A stretch of DNA of 11,274 bases, taken from contig RKRZ01000055.1 of the NCBI GenBank assembly GCA_007571105.1, forward strand, positions 1 to 11,274. Reading direction: 5' to 3'. The stretch's first letter is position 1; the number at the start of each line of letters is the position of its first letter. Positions 1-6,739 of this stretch are shown one piece after another. Both the position numbers and the translations under genes were made by a program. The stretch is from Gammaproteobacteria bacterium (lineage in GTDB: Bacteria; Pseudomonadota; Gammaproteobacteria; Poriferisulfidales; Poriferisulfidaceae). The notes under the pieces were generated by a model. That model made no database searches and was not told the DNA's origin. It was given only the letters and a program-made list of their open reading frames with translations.

Positions 1-1
1 G

Positions 2-328
2 CCCAGCTACAACGTAATGGGACTCGCCAAAGCCAGCCTGGAAGCCAATATCCGCTATCTGGCCTACAGTCTGGGCCCCGAGCAGATCCGCGTCAACGGC
101 ATCTCCGCCGGTCCCATTCGCACTTTGGCAGCCTCCGGCATCGGCAACTTTCAACTGATGCTGGACCATGTCGAACACAACGCTCCCCTGCGTCGCAACG
201 TCAGTCCCACGGATGTCGGCAACGCCGCCGCGTTTCTTTGCTCGGACCTGGCCAGCGGCATCACCGGAGAAATCACCTACGTAGACGCCGGCTACAGCAC
301 CATCGGCATGGCCGGGTTTGGAGACTGA
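2..328 (+). CDS. fabI: Enoyl-[acyl-carrier-protein] reductase (NADH) FabI, C-terminal part
   Basis: This is the last 108 residues of FabI, the cytoplasmic enzyme that reduces trans-2-enoyl-ACP in each round of type II fatty-acid elongation. The reading frame is open from base 2, so the gene starts left of the window; the ATG at 17 is an internal Met. The first visible residues carry the catalytic Tyr (codon 8-10) and the Lys seven residues later (codon 29-31), the Tyr-x6-Lys pair of the SDR fold. The stretch ISAGPIRTLAASGI, typical of FabI, forms the substrate-binding loop region, and the tail FLCSDLASGITGEI-YVDAGY closes the Rossmann fold. It converges on the symporter gene, with 7 bases between stops. 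In Pseudomonas, as I recall, fabI follows ppiD on the same strand; here it is inverted and separated by one gene. Identity is very secure; only the N-terminal NAD-binding half is missing. Confidence 0.96.
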   Translation, partial: PSYNVMGLAKASLEANIRYLAYSLGPEQIRVNGISAGPIRTLAASGIGNFQLMLDHVEHNAPLRRNVSPTDVGNAAAFLCSDLASGITGEITYVDAGYSTIGMAGFGD

Positions 329-354
329 ACGTCTTTTAGACGACTTTCGTCTCC
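320..354. terminator. Overlapping hairpins between convergent fabI and symporter genes
   Basis: Three inverted repeats are interleaved here: CGTCT/AGACG (330-334 with 338-342), AGACGA/TCGTCT (338-343 with 347-352) and an outer GGAGAC/GTCTCC (320-325 with 349-354). The first two share the AGACG arm, so they cannot form together. They span both stop codons of two converging genes, which suggests a shared bidirectional terminator. Neither strand has a long U tract; the minus strand has only an AAAAG run after the second hairpin, and the T run is in the loop of the first. The terminator function is inferred. Confidence 0.4.
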
Positions 355-1592
355 TCGCCTTCGCTGCGGGCAATCACCACCGCACCGCTGGAATCACCAA
401 ACACGTTGACGCTGGTGCGGCACATGTCCAGCACCCGATCAACTGCCAGGATCAAGCCAACCGCTTCTGCCGGCAACCCAATGGTGCCCAAAATCAGCAC
501 AATGGCAACCAGGGAAGCAGATGGAATTCCTGCCACACCCACCGAAGTCAGCAGCGCCAGCAAGACCACCATCGCCTGCTGCGCCACACTTAAATCAATG
601 CCGTAGGCCTGCGCCAGAAACAGCACCGCCACGCACTCGTACAGCGCCGTGCCGTCCATATTGACGGTGGCCCCCAACGGCAACACAAAACTGCCGACCC
701 GATTGGAGACCCCGGCCTGGTTTCGGACGCAACCGAGCGTCACCGGCAGGGTTGCTGAGGAGGAACTGGTAGAGAAAGCGGTCAATAGCGCCGATGCCAT
801 GGCGCGGAACTGCTTGATCGGGTTGATGCCGAACAGGCGCATCAAAAACGGCAGCACCACAAACATGTGGATCGCCAAAGCAGCCAGCACCGTGAAGAAG
901 TAAGACGCCAGCGGAATAAACACTTCAAGGCCCGACACAATCACGACTTCGCCGACCAGCGCAAACACGCCAATCGGAGCAAACCACATGATCAGGCCCG
1001 TGATCTTCATCATCACTTCCAGCACCCCTTGCCAGAAGTTGTGCAGCGCATCCCGGCCATCCCGGAAGACCCGCTCCATGAAATAGCCAAACAGCAGGCT
1101 GAAGAAAATCAGCCCCAACATCTGCCCATCCGCCGCCGCCTGCACAATGTTCGGAGGAATCATCCGCAGGAAAATTGCAACGACATCGGCACCGCTGCGC
1201 CCTTCCAACTTACCGGCGATCTCGCCGGTGTCCGCATGCAGACCCAGCACCTGCTGCGCCGGCACGCCATCACTGGTGATCCCGGGCTGAATAAAGTTGA
1301 CCAGCAACAGTCCGGCCGAAATCGCCAATGCGCTGGTGGTCAGGTAATAGGCGATCGTCTTGCCGCCCAACTTACCCAGAGCGCCAGAGCCCAGATTGCC
1401 AATGCCGACGATGATGGAAGCCACGATCAGCGGCACTATGATCATTTTGAGGGCGTTGAGGAACATCGTGCCGATGAAGTCGAGCACCGGAACCACGCTC
1501 AGGCCAGTGGCACTGTCCGCGTCAATTGAAGCCCCGAGCAAAACTGCCAGAGCCAAAGCAATAAGAATTTGCCAATGAACGGCGATGCGCAT
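336..1592 (-). CDS. Dicarboxylate/amino acid:cation symporter (DAACS, SLC1-like)
   Basis: A 418-residue inner-membrane protein of the DAACS family (GltP/DctA/GltPh type), which imports acidic amino acids or C4-dicarboxylates coupled to Na+ or H+. Length is close to that of the archaeal GltPh. The whole protein is hydrophobic and the signature regions are present: the Ser-rich HP1 tip STSSSSATLP (274-283), the cation-site NMDGT (311-315), the HP2 loop GVAGIPSAS (352-360) and the last helix, LDMCRTSVNVFGD (388-400). By alignment with GltPh, D389, R392, T393, N396 and D400 fall on its substrate and Na+ residues; the Arg is the one that reads a side-chain carboxylate, so an acidic substrate is likely. 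A good AGGAG site lies 5-6 bases before the ATG. The gene starts 30 bases after the ppiD stop with no visible promoter, so co-transcription with ppiD is likely. Aspartate, glutamate and C4-dicarboxylates cannot be told apart here. Confidence 0.93.
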   Translation of the reverse strand: MRIAVHWQILIALALAVLLGASIDADSATGLSVVPVLDFIGTMFLNALKMIIVPLIVASIIVGIGNLGSGALGKLGGKTIAYYLTTSALAISAGLLLVNFIQPGITSDGVPAQQVLGLHADTGEIAGKLEGRSGADVVAIFLRMIPPNIVQAAADGQMLGLIFFSLLFGYFMERVFRDGRDALHNFWQGVLEVMMKITGLIMWFAPIGVFALVGEVVIVSGLEVFIPLASYFFTVLAALAIHMFVVLPFLMRLFGINPIKQFRAMASALLTAFSTSSSSATLPVTLGCVRNQAGVSNRVGSFVLPLGATVNMDGTALYECVAVLFLAQAYGIDLSVAQQAMVVLLALLTSVGVAGIPSASLVAIVLILGTIGLPAEAVGLILAVDRVLDMCRTSVNVFGDSSGAVVIARSEGEETKVV

Positions 1593-1622
1593 AAGTTTCT
1601 CCTGGTCAGACCAATTCGTTCG

Positions 1623-3494
1623 TTATAAGCGATCCGGATACGTTTCTATTGTTGCACGCAACTTCAGCGAATCCGTCAACCCCTCAACCTCGCCGACACG
1701 GCTTTGGTAAAGCAACCTCTGTCGATCTTGATCCTGGACCTGATCGGGGGTCTGTTCATGAACAGCATCAAGCGCAATGACCGCGACACCATCCGGCAGA
1801 ACCGCCATACCAAAAACCGGATGCTCTCCTCGCGGGCGCGACAGCGAAAAGACGCGCTCAAGAATTTCCGAGGACGTCTCTGCATGTCTGCGGGGAGCTG
1901 CTTCCCGTGTCACAATTTCGGCCGCCTCATTGGTTGCCAAATCTGAAAAGTTCGCCTGCTCATGCAAGCGGGTCGTCAACTCTGAAGCATAAGACAACAG
2001 GGCCGCCTGCGCTGCCTCCAGCGCCAGATTCTCGCGAATCTGCTCTTGAACTTCCTCCAGCGCCAGAATTGTCGGCGGCTCATAGTGATCCAGGCGCAAC
2101 ACAATTGCCCAACTTTCGGACAGATCAATGCGATCGCTGTTCTCGCCCTGCTGCAAGGCTTCTGACGAGCCCTGAAGGTATGAAGCGACTTCCGTCTCGC
2201 TCAACAGATCTGACGGCGCATCCAGATCGACCACGCCCAGGTCTTGCACTTGCAAGTCCATCTGCTCAGCGGCCACCGTCAAGGTTTCCGGATTTTCGTA
2301 CGTCAACTCCGCCAGGTCAGAGAGTGCGGCCGCATAGCGACGGTCCCGGTCCTCCTGGCGCAACTTCACAATCACCTGATCGCGAACCTCATCCAAGGGG
2401 CGCAAACTGGCTTCCTTAATCTCCATCACCTCCAGCAGATAGATGCCCAGGGAAGCCGTCAAGGGTTGCGACACGGTGCCCGATTCCATACTGAACACCA
2501 TCGTGCTCAGATCTTCTGCCAGATCGTCCTGCGCCACCCATCCAATTTCTCCTCCGATTTGGGCGCTGATCTCGTCCTGTGATTCGCTGCGCGCTAACTC
2601 CGCAAAATCCGCCCCCTCCTGCAATGCCTCATAGGCAGTCCGAGCTGCACTTTCTGCTTCCTCTCCCTTGAAAAAGATCTGTCGCACACGGCGCAACTCC
2701 GGGGCCATGAACTCCAGTGCCTGGCGTTCGTAATAACTCTGAACCTTGCCTTCATCCATCTCACCCGACTCCCCCTCGAACGCTTCCCGCTTCACTTCCA
2801 GGTACGACACCCGCGCGAGACGCGGCGTCGTATACGCATCCAGAGACGCCTGATAGCGCGCTTCAATTTCTTCCGCCGTGACCGCCTCCGTATTCATGAA
2901 ACGGGCGCGCGGAATTTCGAAGTAGCGAAAGTCCCGGGTTTGATCCTGCAGCGTCCGATAATCCCGGACTGCTTCATCGGTGATGAAGGCCGAAGCCTCC
3001 AACAGGGCGTCAATGATGCTCGTGCGCATCGTTTGCCGCTGCTCGTATTCAAATTCTGCGGCCGTCATCCGGTTCGCCTGAAGGAGACGCTGATAGCGTT
3101 CGGCATCGAAGCCGCCATGGTCCGGATCCTGGAATACATCCATCTCCCGAATTTGCTGCATGACCTCGGCATCCGTCACATCCAGATGCTGCGCGTCCAG
3201 AAAGTTTCCGATCAAGCGACGTTGTATAAGCCCATCCAGGATCTGCTCGCGCAACTCCTTTTGCATGTCCTCCATACTCTGTCCGGGATCCGGTTTGCGC
3301 TGGCGAAGGTTCGACTGGTACACCTGCTGAAACTCCACGAACTCGATCGGCTCGCCGTCAACGCTTGCCACTTCTTCGCGACTGCCGCCGCCGAAATACT
3401 CATTGATCCCCCACAGAGCGAAGGGAATGCTGATCAGAAAAACAATCAGGTACGCGATCCAACCGGTGGCGCGTTCACGAATGACATGGAGCAT
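1623..3494 (-). CDS. ppiD: Peptidyl-prolyl cis-trans isomerase D / periplasmic folding factor PpiD
   Basis: A 623-residue membrane-anchored periplasmic chaperone, associated in E. coli with the SecYEG translocon and the folding of emerging secreted proteins. A short basic N-terminus precedes one hydrophobic segment at about residues 12-30, giving the N-in, C-out topology of the family. Residues about 35-180 match the SurA-like N-terminal chaperone domain. Residues about 265-358 are the parvulin (rotamase) domain, with RVRQIFFK, the FAELARSESQD segment and a GGEIGWV motif. The rest is a helical C-terminal region. Length agrees with E. coli PpiD (623). The start MLHVIRERATGWIA resembles other PpiD N-termini, but no clear Shine-Dalgarno precedes it: only AAAG is seen, and a hairpin ends 20 bases upstream. 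It sits after hupB as in many gammaproteobacteria, here with two tRNA genes between. The function is known from relatives; parvulin activity is often weak or absent in PpiD. Confidence 0.94.
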   Translation of the reverse strand: MLHVIRERATGWIAYLIVFLISIPFALWGINEYFGGGSREEVASVDGEPIEFVEFQQVYQSNLRQRKPDPGQSMEDMQKELREQILDGLIQRRLIGNFLDAQHLDVTDAEVMQQIREMDVFQDPDHGGFDAERYQRLLQANRMTAAEFEYEQRQTMRTSIIDALLEASAFITDEAVRDYRTLQDQTRDFRYFEIPRARFMNTEAVTAEEIEARYQASLDAYTTPRLARVSYLEVKREAFEGESGEMDEGKVQSYYERQALEFMAPELRRVRQIFFKGEEAESAARTAYEALQEGADFAELARSESQDEISAQIGGEIGWVAQDDLAEDLSTMVFSMESGTVSQPLTASLGIYLLEVMEIKEASLRPLDEVRDQVIVKLRQEDRDRRYAAALSDLAELTYENPETLTVAAEQMDLQVQDLGVVDLDAPSDLLSETEVASYLQGSSEALQQGENSDRIDLSESWAIVLRLDHYEPPTILALEEVQEQIRENLALEAAQAALLSYASELTTRLHEQANFSDLATNEAAEIVTREAAPRRHAETSSEILERVFSLSRPRGEHPVFGMAVLPDGVAVIALDAVHEQTPDQVQDQDRQRLLYQSRVGEVEGLTDSLKLRATIETYPDRL

Positions 3495-3514
3495 GGTCTA
3501 GACTTTAAAGCAGA

Positions 3515-3541
3515 AGACGGAGGCGATTGCCGCCTCCGTCT
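3515..3541 (-). terminator. Strong hairpin between tRNA-Asp and ppiD
   Basis: A perfect 11-bp stem (3515-3525 with 3531-3541) encloses a 5-base loop and begins about 10 bases after the tRNA-Asp CCA end. On the minus strand the stem is followed by TCTGCTTT, a poor U tract. It looks like the terminator or 3' boundary of the hupB-tRNA transcript. The ppiD start codon is only 20 bases further on, so the structure could also act as an attenuator or an mRNA-stabilising 5' structure for ppiD. Confidence 0.6.
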
Positions 3542-3550
3542 CCAAGTTGA

Positions 3551-3628
3551 TGGCGGAGTGGACGGGACTCGAACCCGCGACCACCGGCGTGACAGGCCGG
3601 TATTCTAACCAAACTGAACTACCACTCC
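3551..3628 (-). tRNA. tRNA-Asp (anticodon GUC)
   Basis: A 78-base tRNA gene with encoded CCA. The acceptor stem GGAGTGG pairs with CCACTCC, the discriminator base is G (usual for tRNA-Asp), the anticodon loop CTGTCAC is closed by CCGGC/GCCGG, and the T loop is TTCGAGT. It differs from the E. coli tRNA-Asp mainly by one extra base in the D loop. It lies 33 bases downstream of tRNA-Val in the same transcript direction. Confidence 0.97.
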
Positions 3629-3661
3629 GTTGAAGAGTCAGTCCCGCCACATCACGTTGCC

Positions 3662-3737
3662 TGGTGGGTGCTGAGGGACTTGAACCCCCGACATCCGCCT
3701 TGTAAGGGCGACGCTCTACCAACTGAGCTAAGCACCC
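3662..3737 (-). tRNA. tRNA-Val (anticodon UAC)
   Basis: A 76-base tRNA gene with encoded CCA. The acceptor stem GGGTGCT pairs with AGCACCC, the discriminator is A, and the D arm TTAGCTCAGTTGGTAGAGC and the T arm with TTCAAGT are canonical. The anticodon loop CTTACAA reads UAC. Its 5' end is only 12 bases after the hupB stop codon, with no room for a promoter or terminator, so it is very probably excised from the hupB transcript. Confidence 0.97.
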
Positions 3738-3749
3738 AGCCGGGTCTTT

Positions 3750-4022
3750 TTAATTAACAGCCTCCTTGAGCGCCTTGCCTGCTTTGAAGGTAGGACGATT
3801 CGATGCGGCAATTTGAATCGATTCGCCAGTGGCCGGATTGCGACCCATTCGGGCTGCAGAATGCTTTGTCTGAAAGGTGCCAAAACCCGGGATGCTTACG
3901 CGGTCTCCAGCTCTCAACCCGTCCATAATTGATTTAATCATAGAATCCAAAGCTTTGCCTGCGGCTGACTTACTGATGCCTGCTCCTTCAGCCATTGCTG
4001 ATGTGAGATCATTCTTGTTCAT
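3750..4022 (-). CDS. hupB: DNA-binding protein HU, beta-type subunit
   Basis: A 90-residue histone-like nucleoid protein that bends and compacts DNA as a dimer. The helical N-terminal half (MNKNDLTSAMAEGAGISK) is followed by the family signature GFGTFQTKHSAARMGRNPATG at about 46-66, which includes the RNP tip of the beta arm with Pro63, the residue that inserts between base pairs. The length is exactly that of HU subunits. I chose the ATG at 4022, which gives MNKNDL, the usual HU beginning; the frame stays open to a TTG at 4049, but that would add nine unrelated residues. A GGAG site lies about 11 bases before the ATG. The gene follows lon and precedes tRNA-Val by 12 bases. Assignment as the beta rather than alpha subunit rests on its position between lon and ppiD. 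Confidence 0.96.
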   Translation of the reverse strand: MNKNDLTSAMAEGAGISKSAAGKALDSMIKSIMDGLRAGDRVSIPGFGTFQTKHSAARMGRNPATGESIQIAASNRPTFKAGKALKEAVN

Positions 4023-4087
4023 CCGAAAATTTTCTCCCAATTCGGTCAATTTTGTGAGTGTCCTGGCATGATGATTTCTGCCGGAGT

Positions 4088-4115
4088 TGAGGGGATTATA
4101 CCCACATCTCGCAAT
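4088..4115 (-). promoter_or_regulatory. hupB promoter
   Basis: A perfect TATAAT -10 box (4095-4100) lies 72 bases upstream of the hupB ATG. No good -35 box is seen at 16-18 bp. Directly downstream of TATAAT is CCCC (4091-4094), and exactly 14 bases upstream of this CCCC is ATTGCGA (4109-4115). This is the same spacing as in the sigma-32-like lon promoter, but with a poorer match. The -10 box is convincing; the heat-shock reading is weak. Confidence 0.6.
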
Positions 4116-4125
4116 GACTCATCTT

Positions 4126-4143
4126 CGCTCCCGCGCGGGAGCG
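4126..4143 (-). terminator. 18-bp GC-rich perfect palindrome between lon and hupB
   Basis: CGCTCCC and GGGAGCG (4126-4132 and 4137-4143) form a stem of at least 7 bp around GCGC, 9 bases past the lon stop codon. It is well placed to end or protect the lon transcript, but no U tract follows on the minus strand. It may be a stabilising 3' hairpin, a Rho-assisted end, or one copy of a dispersed palindromic repeat. Confidence 0.45.
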
Positions 4144-4152
4144 GAGTTCGCA

Positions 4153-6585
4153 TCAATGATGCAGCGCAGAATCGCGCTGCCCGGATTCGTCCGAGGCCAC
4201 TTTCTGTTGCCCTTCTTTCTCTGTCAACAAGTCCGGTTGCGGCACCCATTCCAGGGCGACATCCATCACCTCTTCAATCCACTGGCAGACGTGAATGTCC
4301 AGATTCTGTCGGATGTTCCGCGGCAATTCCACCAAGTCCTTTTCGTTCTCTTTCGGAATCACCACCGTGCTAATTCCCCCACGCAATGCCGCCAGCAACT
4401 TCTCCTTCAGTCCGCCGATCGGAAGCACTTCGCCGCGCAGAGTGATCTCTCCGGTCATAGCGACATCCGCGCGCACCGGCACTTCTGCCAACACGGAAAT
4501 GATGGCCATGGTCATGGTGATGCCGGCACTCGGACCATCCTTCGGCGTCGAGCCTTCCGGCACATGCACATGGATGTCCCGCTTCTTGTGGAACTCCGGA
4601 GAAATGCCCAGAGCCTCGGCACGGCTGCGCACGATGGTCTGCGCCGCCTTGATCGACTCCTGCATGACGTCGCCCAGCTGTCCGGTATAAATCAACTTGC
4701 CGGTGCCGGGGATCACCGCGGCTTCGACCCGCAGCATCTCGCCGCCCACCGATGTCCAGGCCAGTCCATTCACCTGGCCAATCTGATTGCTCTCATCCGC
4801 CAATCCGTAGCGGTGGCGGCGCACTCCAAGCAATTTGGCCAGACGCGACGGAGTGATGCGGATTTGCGAGGTGCTGGGTTTGAGAAGCAACTGCTTGACG
4901 GTCTTGCGACAGATCTTGGACAGCTCGCGCTCCAGATTACGCACGCCCGCCTCCCGCGTGTAGTAGCGGACGATGTCACGCACCGAGCGCTCCGGAATGA
5001 GGACTTCGGATTTCTTCAGCCCGTTGTTCTTCATCTGTTTCGGAATCAGGTAGCGCTGCGCGATGTTCAGTTTCTCCTCTTCGGTATAGCCCGAGATACG
5101 AATGACTTCCATGCGGTCCAACAACGCCGGCGGAATCTTCAGCGTGTTGGCCGTGCACACGAACATGACGTCCGACAGGTCGAAGTCCACTTCCATATAG
5201 TGGTCGTTGAACATGTGATTCTGCTCCGGGTCCAGCACTTCCAGCAGCGCCGACGCAGGGTCGCCGCGAAAATCCATCGCCATCTTGTCGATCTCATCGA
5301 GCAAGAACAACGGATTGCGCACCCCGACCCGCGACATGTTCTGAATGATCTTGCCGGGCAGAGACCCGATGTAGGTCCGACGATGCCCGCGGATTTCGGC
5401 TTCATCCCGAACGCCGCCCAAAGACATGCGGGTGAACTCGCGCCCGGTTGCGCGTGCTATCGATTGCCCCAGGCTCGTCTTGCCCACGCCCGGAGGTCCC
5501 ACCAGGCACAAAATCGGACCCTTGATCTTCTTCACCCGATTCTGCACCGCCAGGTATTCCAGGATGCGTTCCTTGACTTTCTCAAGACCGTAGTGATCCG
5601 CTTCCAGCACTTTTTCCGCTTTTTTCAGATCCCGACAGATGCGCGAGCGCTTCTTCCACGGCACGTTGATCAACCAGTCGACATAGTTGCGCACCACCGT
5701 CGCCTCCGCCGACATCGGCGACATCATGCGCAATTTGCCAAGTTCATGCTTGGCCTTCTTGGTAGCCTCCTTGCTCATGCCGGCCTCTTCGATCTTGCGC
5801 GCCAACTCGTCCGCTTCGCTCTCCCCTTCCTCGTTGTCAGACAATTCCTGCTGGATTGCCTTCATCTGCTCGTTCAAGTAATACTCGCGCTGACTCTTCT
5901 CCATCTGCTGCTTGACGCGGCCGCGAATGCGCTTCTCCAGACTCAGCAACTCCTGCTCCGACTCGATTTGCTTCAGCAGCGAATCAATCCGTTCGCGCAC
6001 CGACAGGATCTCGAGAATTTTCTGCTTCTCCTCGAGTTTCAGGGTCATGTGGGTGGCAATCGTATCGGCCAGGCGTGAAGCATCATCAATGCCTGACAAG
6101 GAAGCCAACGTCTCCGGCGCAATTTTTTTGTTGCTCTTGACGTATTGCTCGAAACTCTTGTGCAGCGACTGCACCAGCGCAGCGATTTCTTTCGGATCTC
6201 CAATATCCTGCTCGTCGTCCAGTTTCTCAACCTGCGCGCTCAGGTACTGGTCGGGGTCCTCCTGATACTCCGCCACGCGCGCGCGGTACGCGCCTTCCAC
6301 CAGCACCTTGATTGTGCCGTCCGGCAATTCCATCAACTGCAGGATGGAACTGATGGTGCCGACAGAATAAATACCGTCCGGTTCAGGGTCGTCAATGTCG
6401 GCCGCTTTTTGAGTCAGCAGCAAAATCTGTTTGTTCGACTCCATTGCAGTCTGTACCGCACGAATGGATTTTTCGCGGCCAACAAACAACGGCAACACCA
6501 TGCCCGGATAGACCACCACGTCGCGCAGAGGCAAGACGGGCAGCACCGCATCCGGAGAAATCTTGATTTTGGCCTTTTCACTCAT
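4153..6585 (-). CDS. lon: ATP-dependent protease Lon (La)
   Basis: An 810-residue cytoplasmic AAA+ serine protease that degrades misfolded proteins and specific regulators as a hexamer. The LAN substrate-binding domain (about 13-205, starting LPVLPLRDVVVYPGM) is followed by a coiled-coil region (about 205-300). The AAA+ module has Walker A GPPGVGKT (363-370) and Walker B FLLDEIDK (427-434). The protease domain has PKDGPSAG with catalytic Ser686, and Lys729 in GGLKEKLLAA; the 43-residue spacing equals that of the E. coli Ser679-Lys722 dyad. Length is slightly above E. coli Lon (784), mostly from a polar C-terminal tail (about 782-810) that ends in HH. A modest GGTGG site lies 7 bases before the ATG. 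The gap of 154 bases from clpX carries its own promoter. Every catalytic element is intact. Confidence 0.98.
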   Translation of the reverse strand: MSEKAKIKISPDAVLPVLPLRDVVVYPGMVLPLFVGREKSIRAVQTAMESNKQILLLTQKAADIDDPEPDGIYSVGTISSILQLMELPDGTIKVLVEGAYRARVAEYQEDPDQYLSAQVEKLDDEQDIGDPKEIAALVQSLHKSFEQYVKSNKKIAPETLASLSGIDDASRLADTIATHMTLKLEEKQKILEILSVRERIDSLLKQIESEQELLSLEKRIRGRVKQQMEKSQREYYLNEQMKAIQQELSDNEEGESEADELARKIEEAGMSKEATKKAKHELGKLRMMSPMSAEATVVRNYVDWLINVPWKKRSRICRDLKKAEKVLEADHYGLEKVKERILEYLAVQNRVKKIKGPILCLVGPPGVGKTSLGQSIARATGREFTRMSLGGVRDEAEIRGHRRTYIGSLPGKIIQNMSRVGVRNPLFLLDEIDKMAMDFRGDPASALLEVLDPEQNHMFNDHYMEVDFDLSDVMFVCTANTLKIPPALLDRMEVIRISGYTEEEKLNIAQRYLIPKQMKNNGLKKSEVLIPERSVRDIVRYYTREAGVRNLERELSKICRKTVKQLLLKPSTSQIRITPSRLAKLLGVRRHRYGLADESNQIGQVNGLAWTSVGGEMLRVEAAVIPGTGKLIYTGQLGDVMQESIKAAQTIVRSRAEALGISPEFHKKRDIHVHVPEGSTPKDGPSAGITMTMAIISVLAEVPVRADVAMTGEITLRGEVLPIGGLKEKLLAALRGGISTVVIPKENEKDLVELPRNIRQNLDIHVCQWIEEVMDVALEWVPQPDLLTEKEGQQKVASDESGQRDSALHH

Positions 6586-6739
6586 AGCAATACCACCGGC
6601 AACTAAATTCGCAAGCCATCACGGGCCTGCCAGGTCAGATATGGGGATTATATCGTGAAGATTCAACCGGCAATCCCATGTTCTCCCCTAAATACCGCCC
6701 GATTTTGAGCCCCGAGCCTGGCGCGAGGACCCCGCTCAA
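6586..6739 (-). other. clpX-lon intergenic region
   Basis: 154 bases without a gene. Besides the lon promoter it holds a 6-bp inverted repeat, TTGAGC/GCTCAA (6705-6710 with 6734-6739), directly after the clpX stop. Its 23-base interior is only partly self-complementary and no U tract follows, so it is at best a weak clpX terminator. Some read-through from clpX into lon is therefore possible. Confidence 0.5.
6639..6673 (-). promoter_or_regulatory. lon promoter: sigma-32-like with nested sigma-70 -10 box
   Basis: On the minus strand GTTGAAT (6661-6667), 14 bases, then CCCCATAT (6639-6646) fit the gammaproteobacterial heat-shock consensus (CTTGAA, 13-17 bases, CCCCATnT). Inside the spacer, directly before CCCC, is a perfect TATAAT (6647-6652). 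It has a weak -35 TTGCCG (6668-6673) at a short 15-base spacing. The site lies about 54 bases upstream of the lon start. E. coli lon is a known sigma-32 gene, which supports the reading. Confidence 0.75.

Noticed and set aside
867..1529. A 220-codon plus-strand frame opposite the symporter gene
   Set aside because: The product is low-complexity and His/Gln/Arg-rich, with no motif, and it mirrors the membrane-protein codons of the real gene.
2940..3608. A 222-codon plus-strand frame opposite ppiD that runs through the tRNA-Asp gene
   Set aside because: It overlaps two secure genes, including a tRNA, and has no family signature.
3498..3722. A 74-codon minus-strand frame across the two tRNA genes
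   Set aside because: The translated segments simply reflect tRNA sequence; such spurious proteins are common in automatic annotations.
4023..4049. A nine-residue N-terminal extension of HU from a TTG start
   Set aside because: HU proteins begin MNK and are 90 residues; the ATG at 4022 gives exactly this.
4087..6078. A 663-codon open frame on the plus strand, antisense to lon
   Set aside because: It lies wholly opposite the intact, highly conserved lon gene. Its product is rich in His, Gln, Arg and Leu, as expected from reading codon-biased DNA backwards, and shows no recognisable domain.
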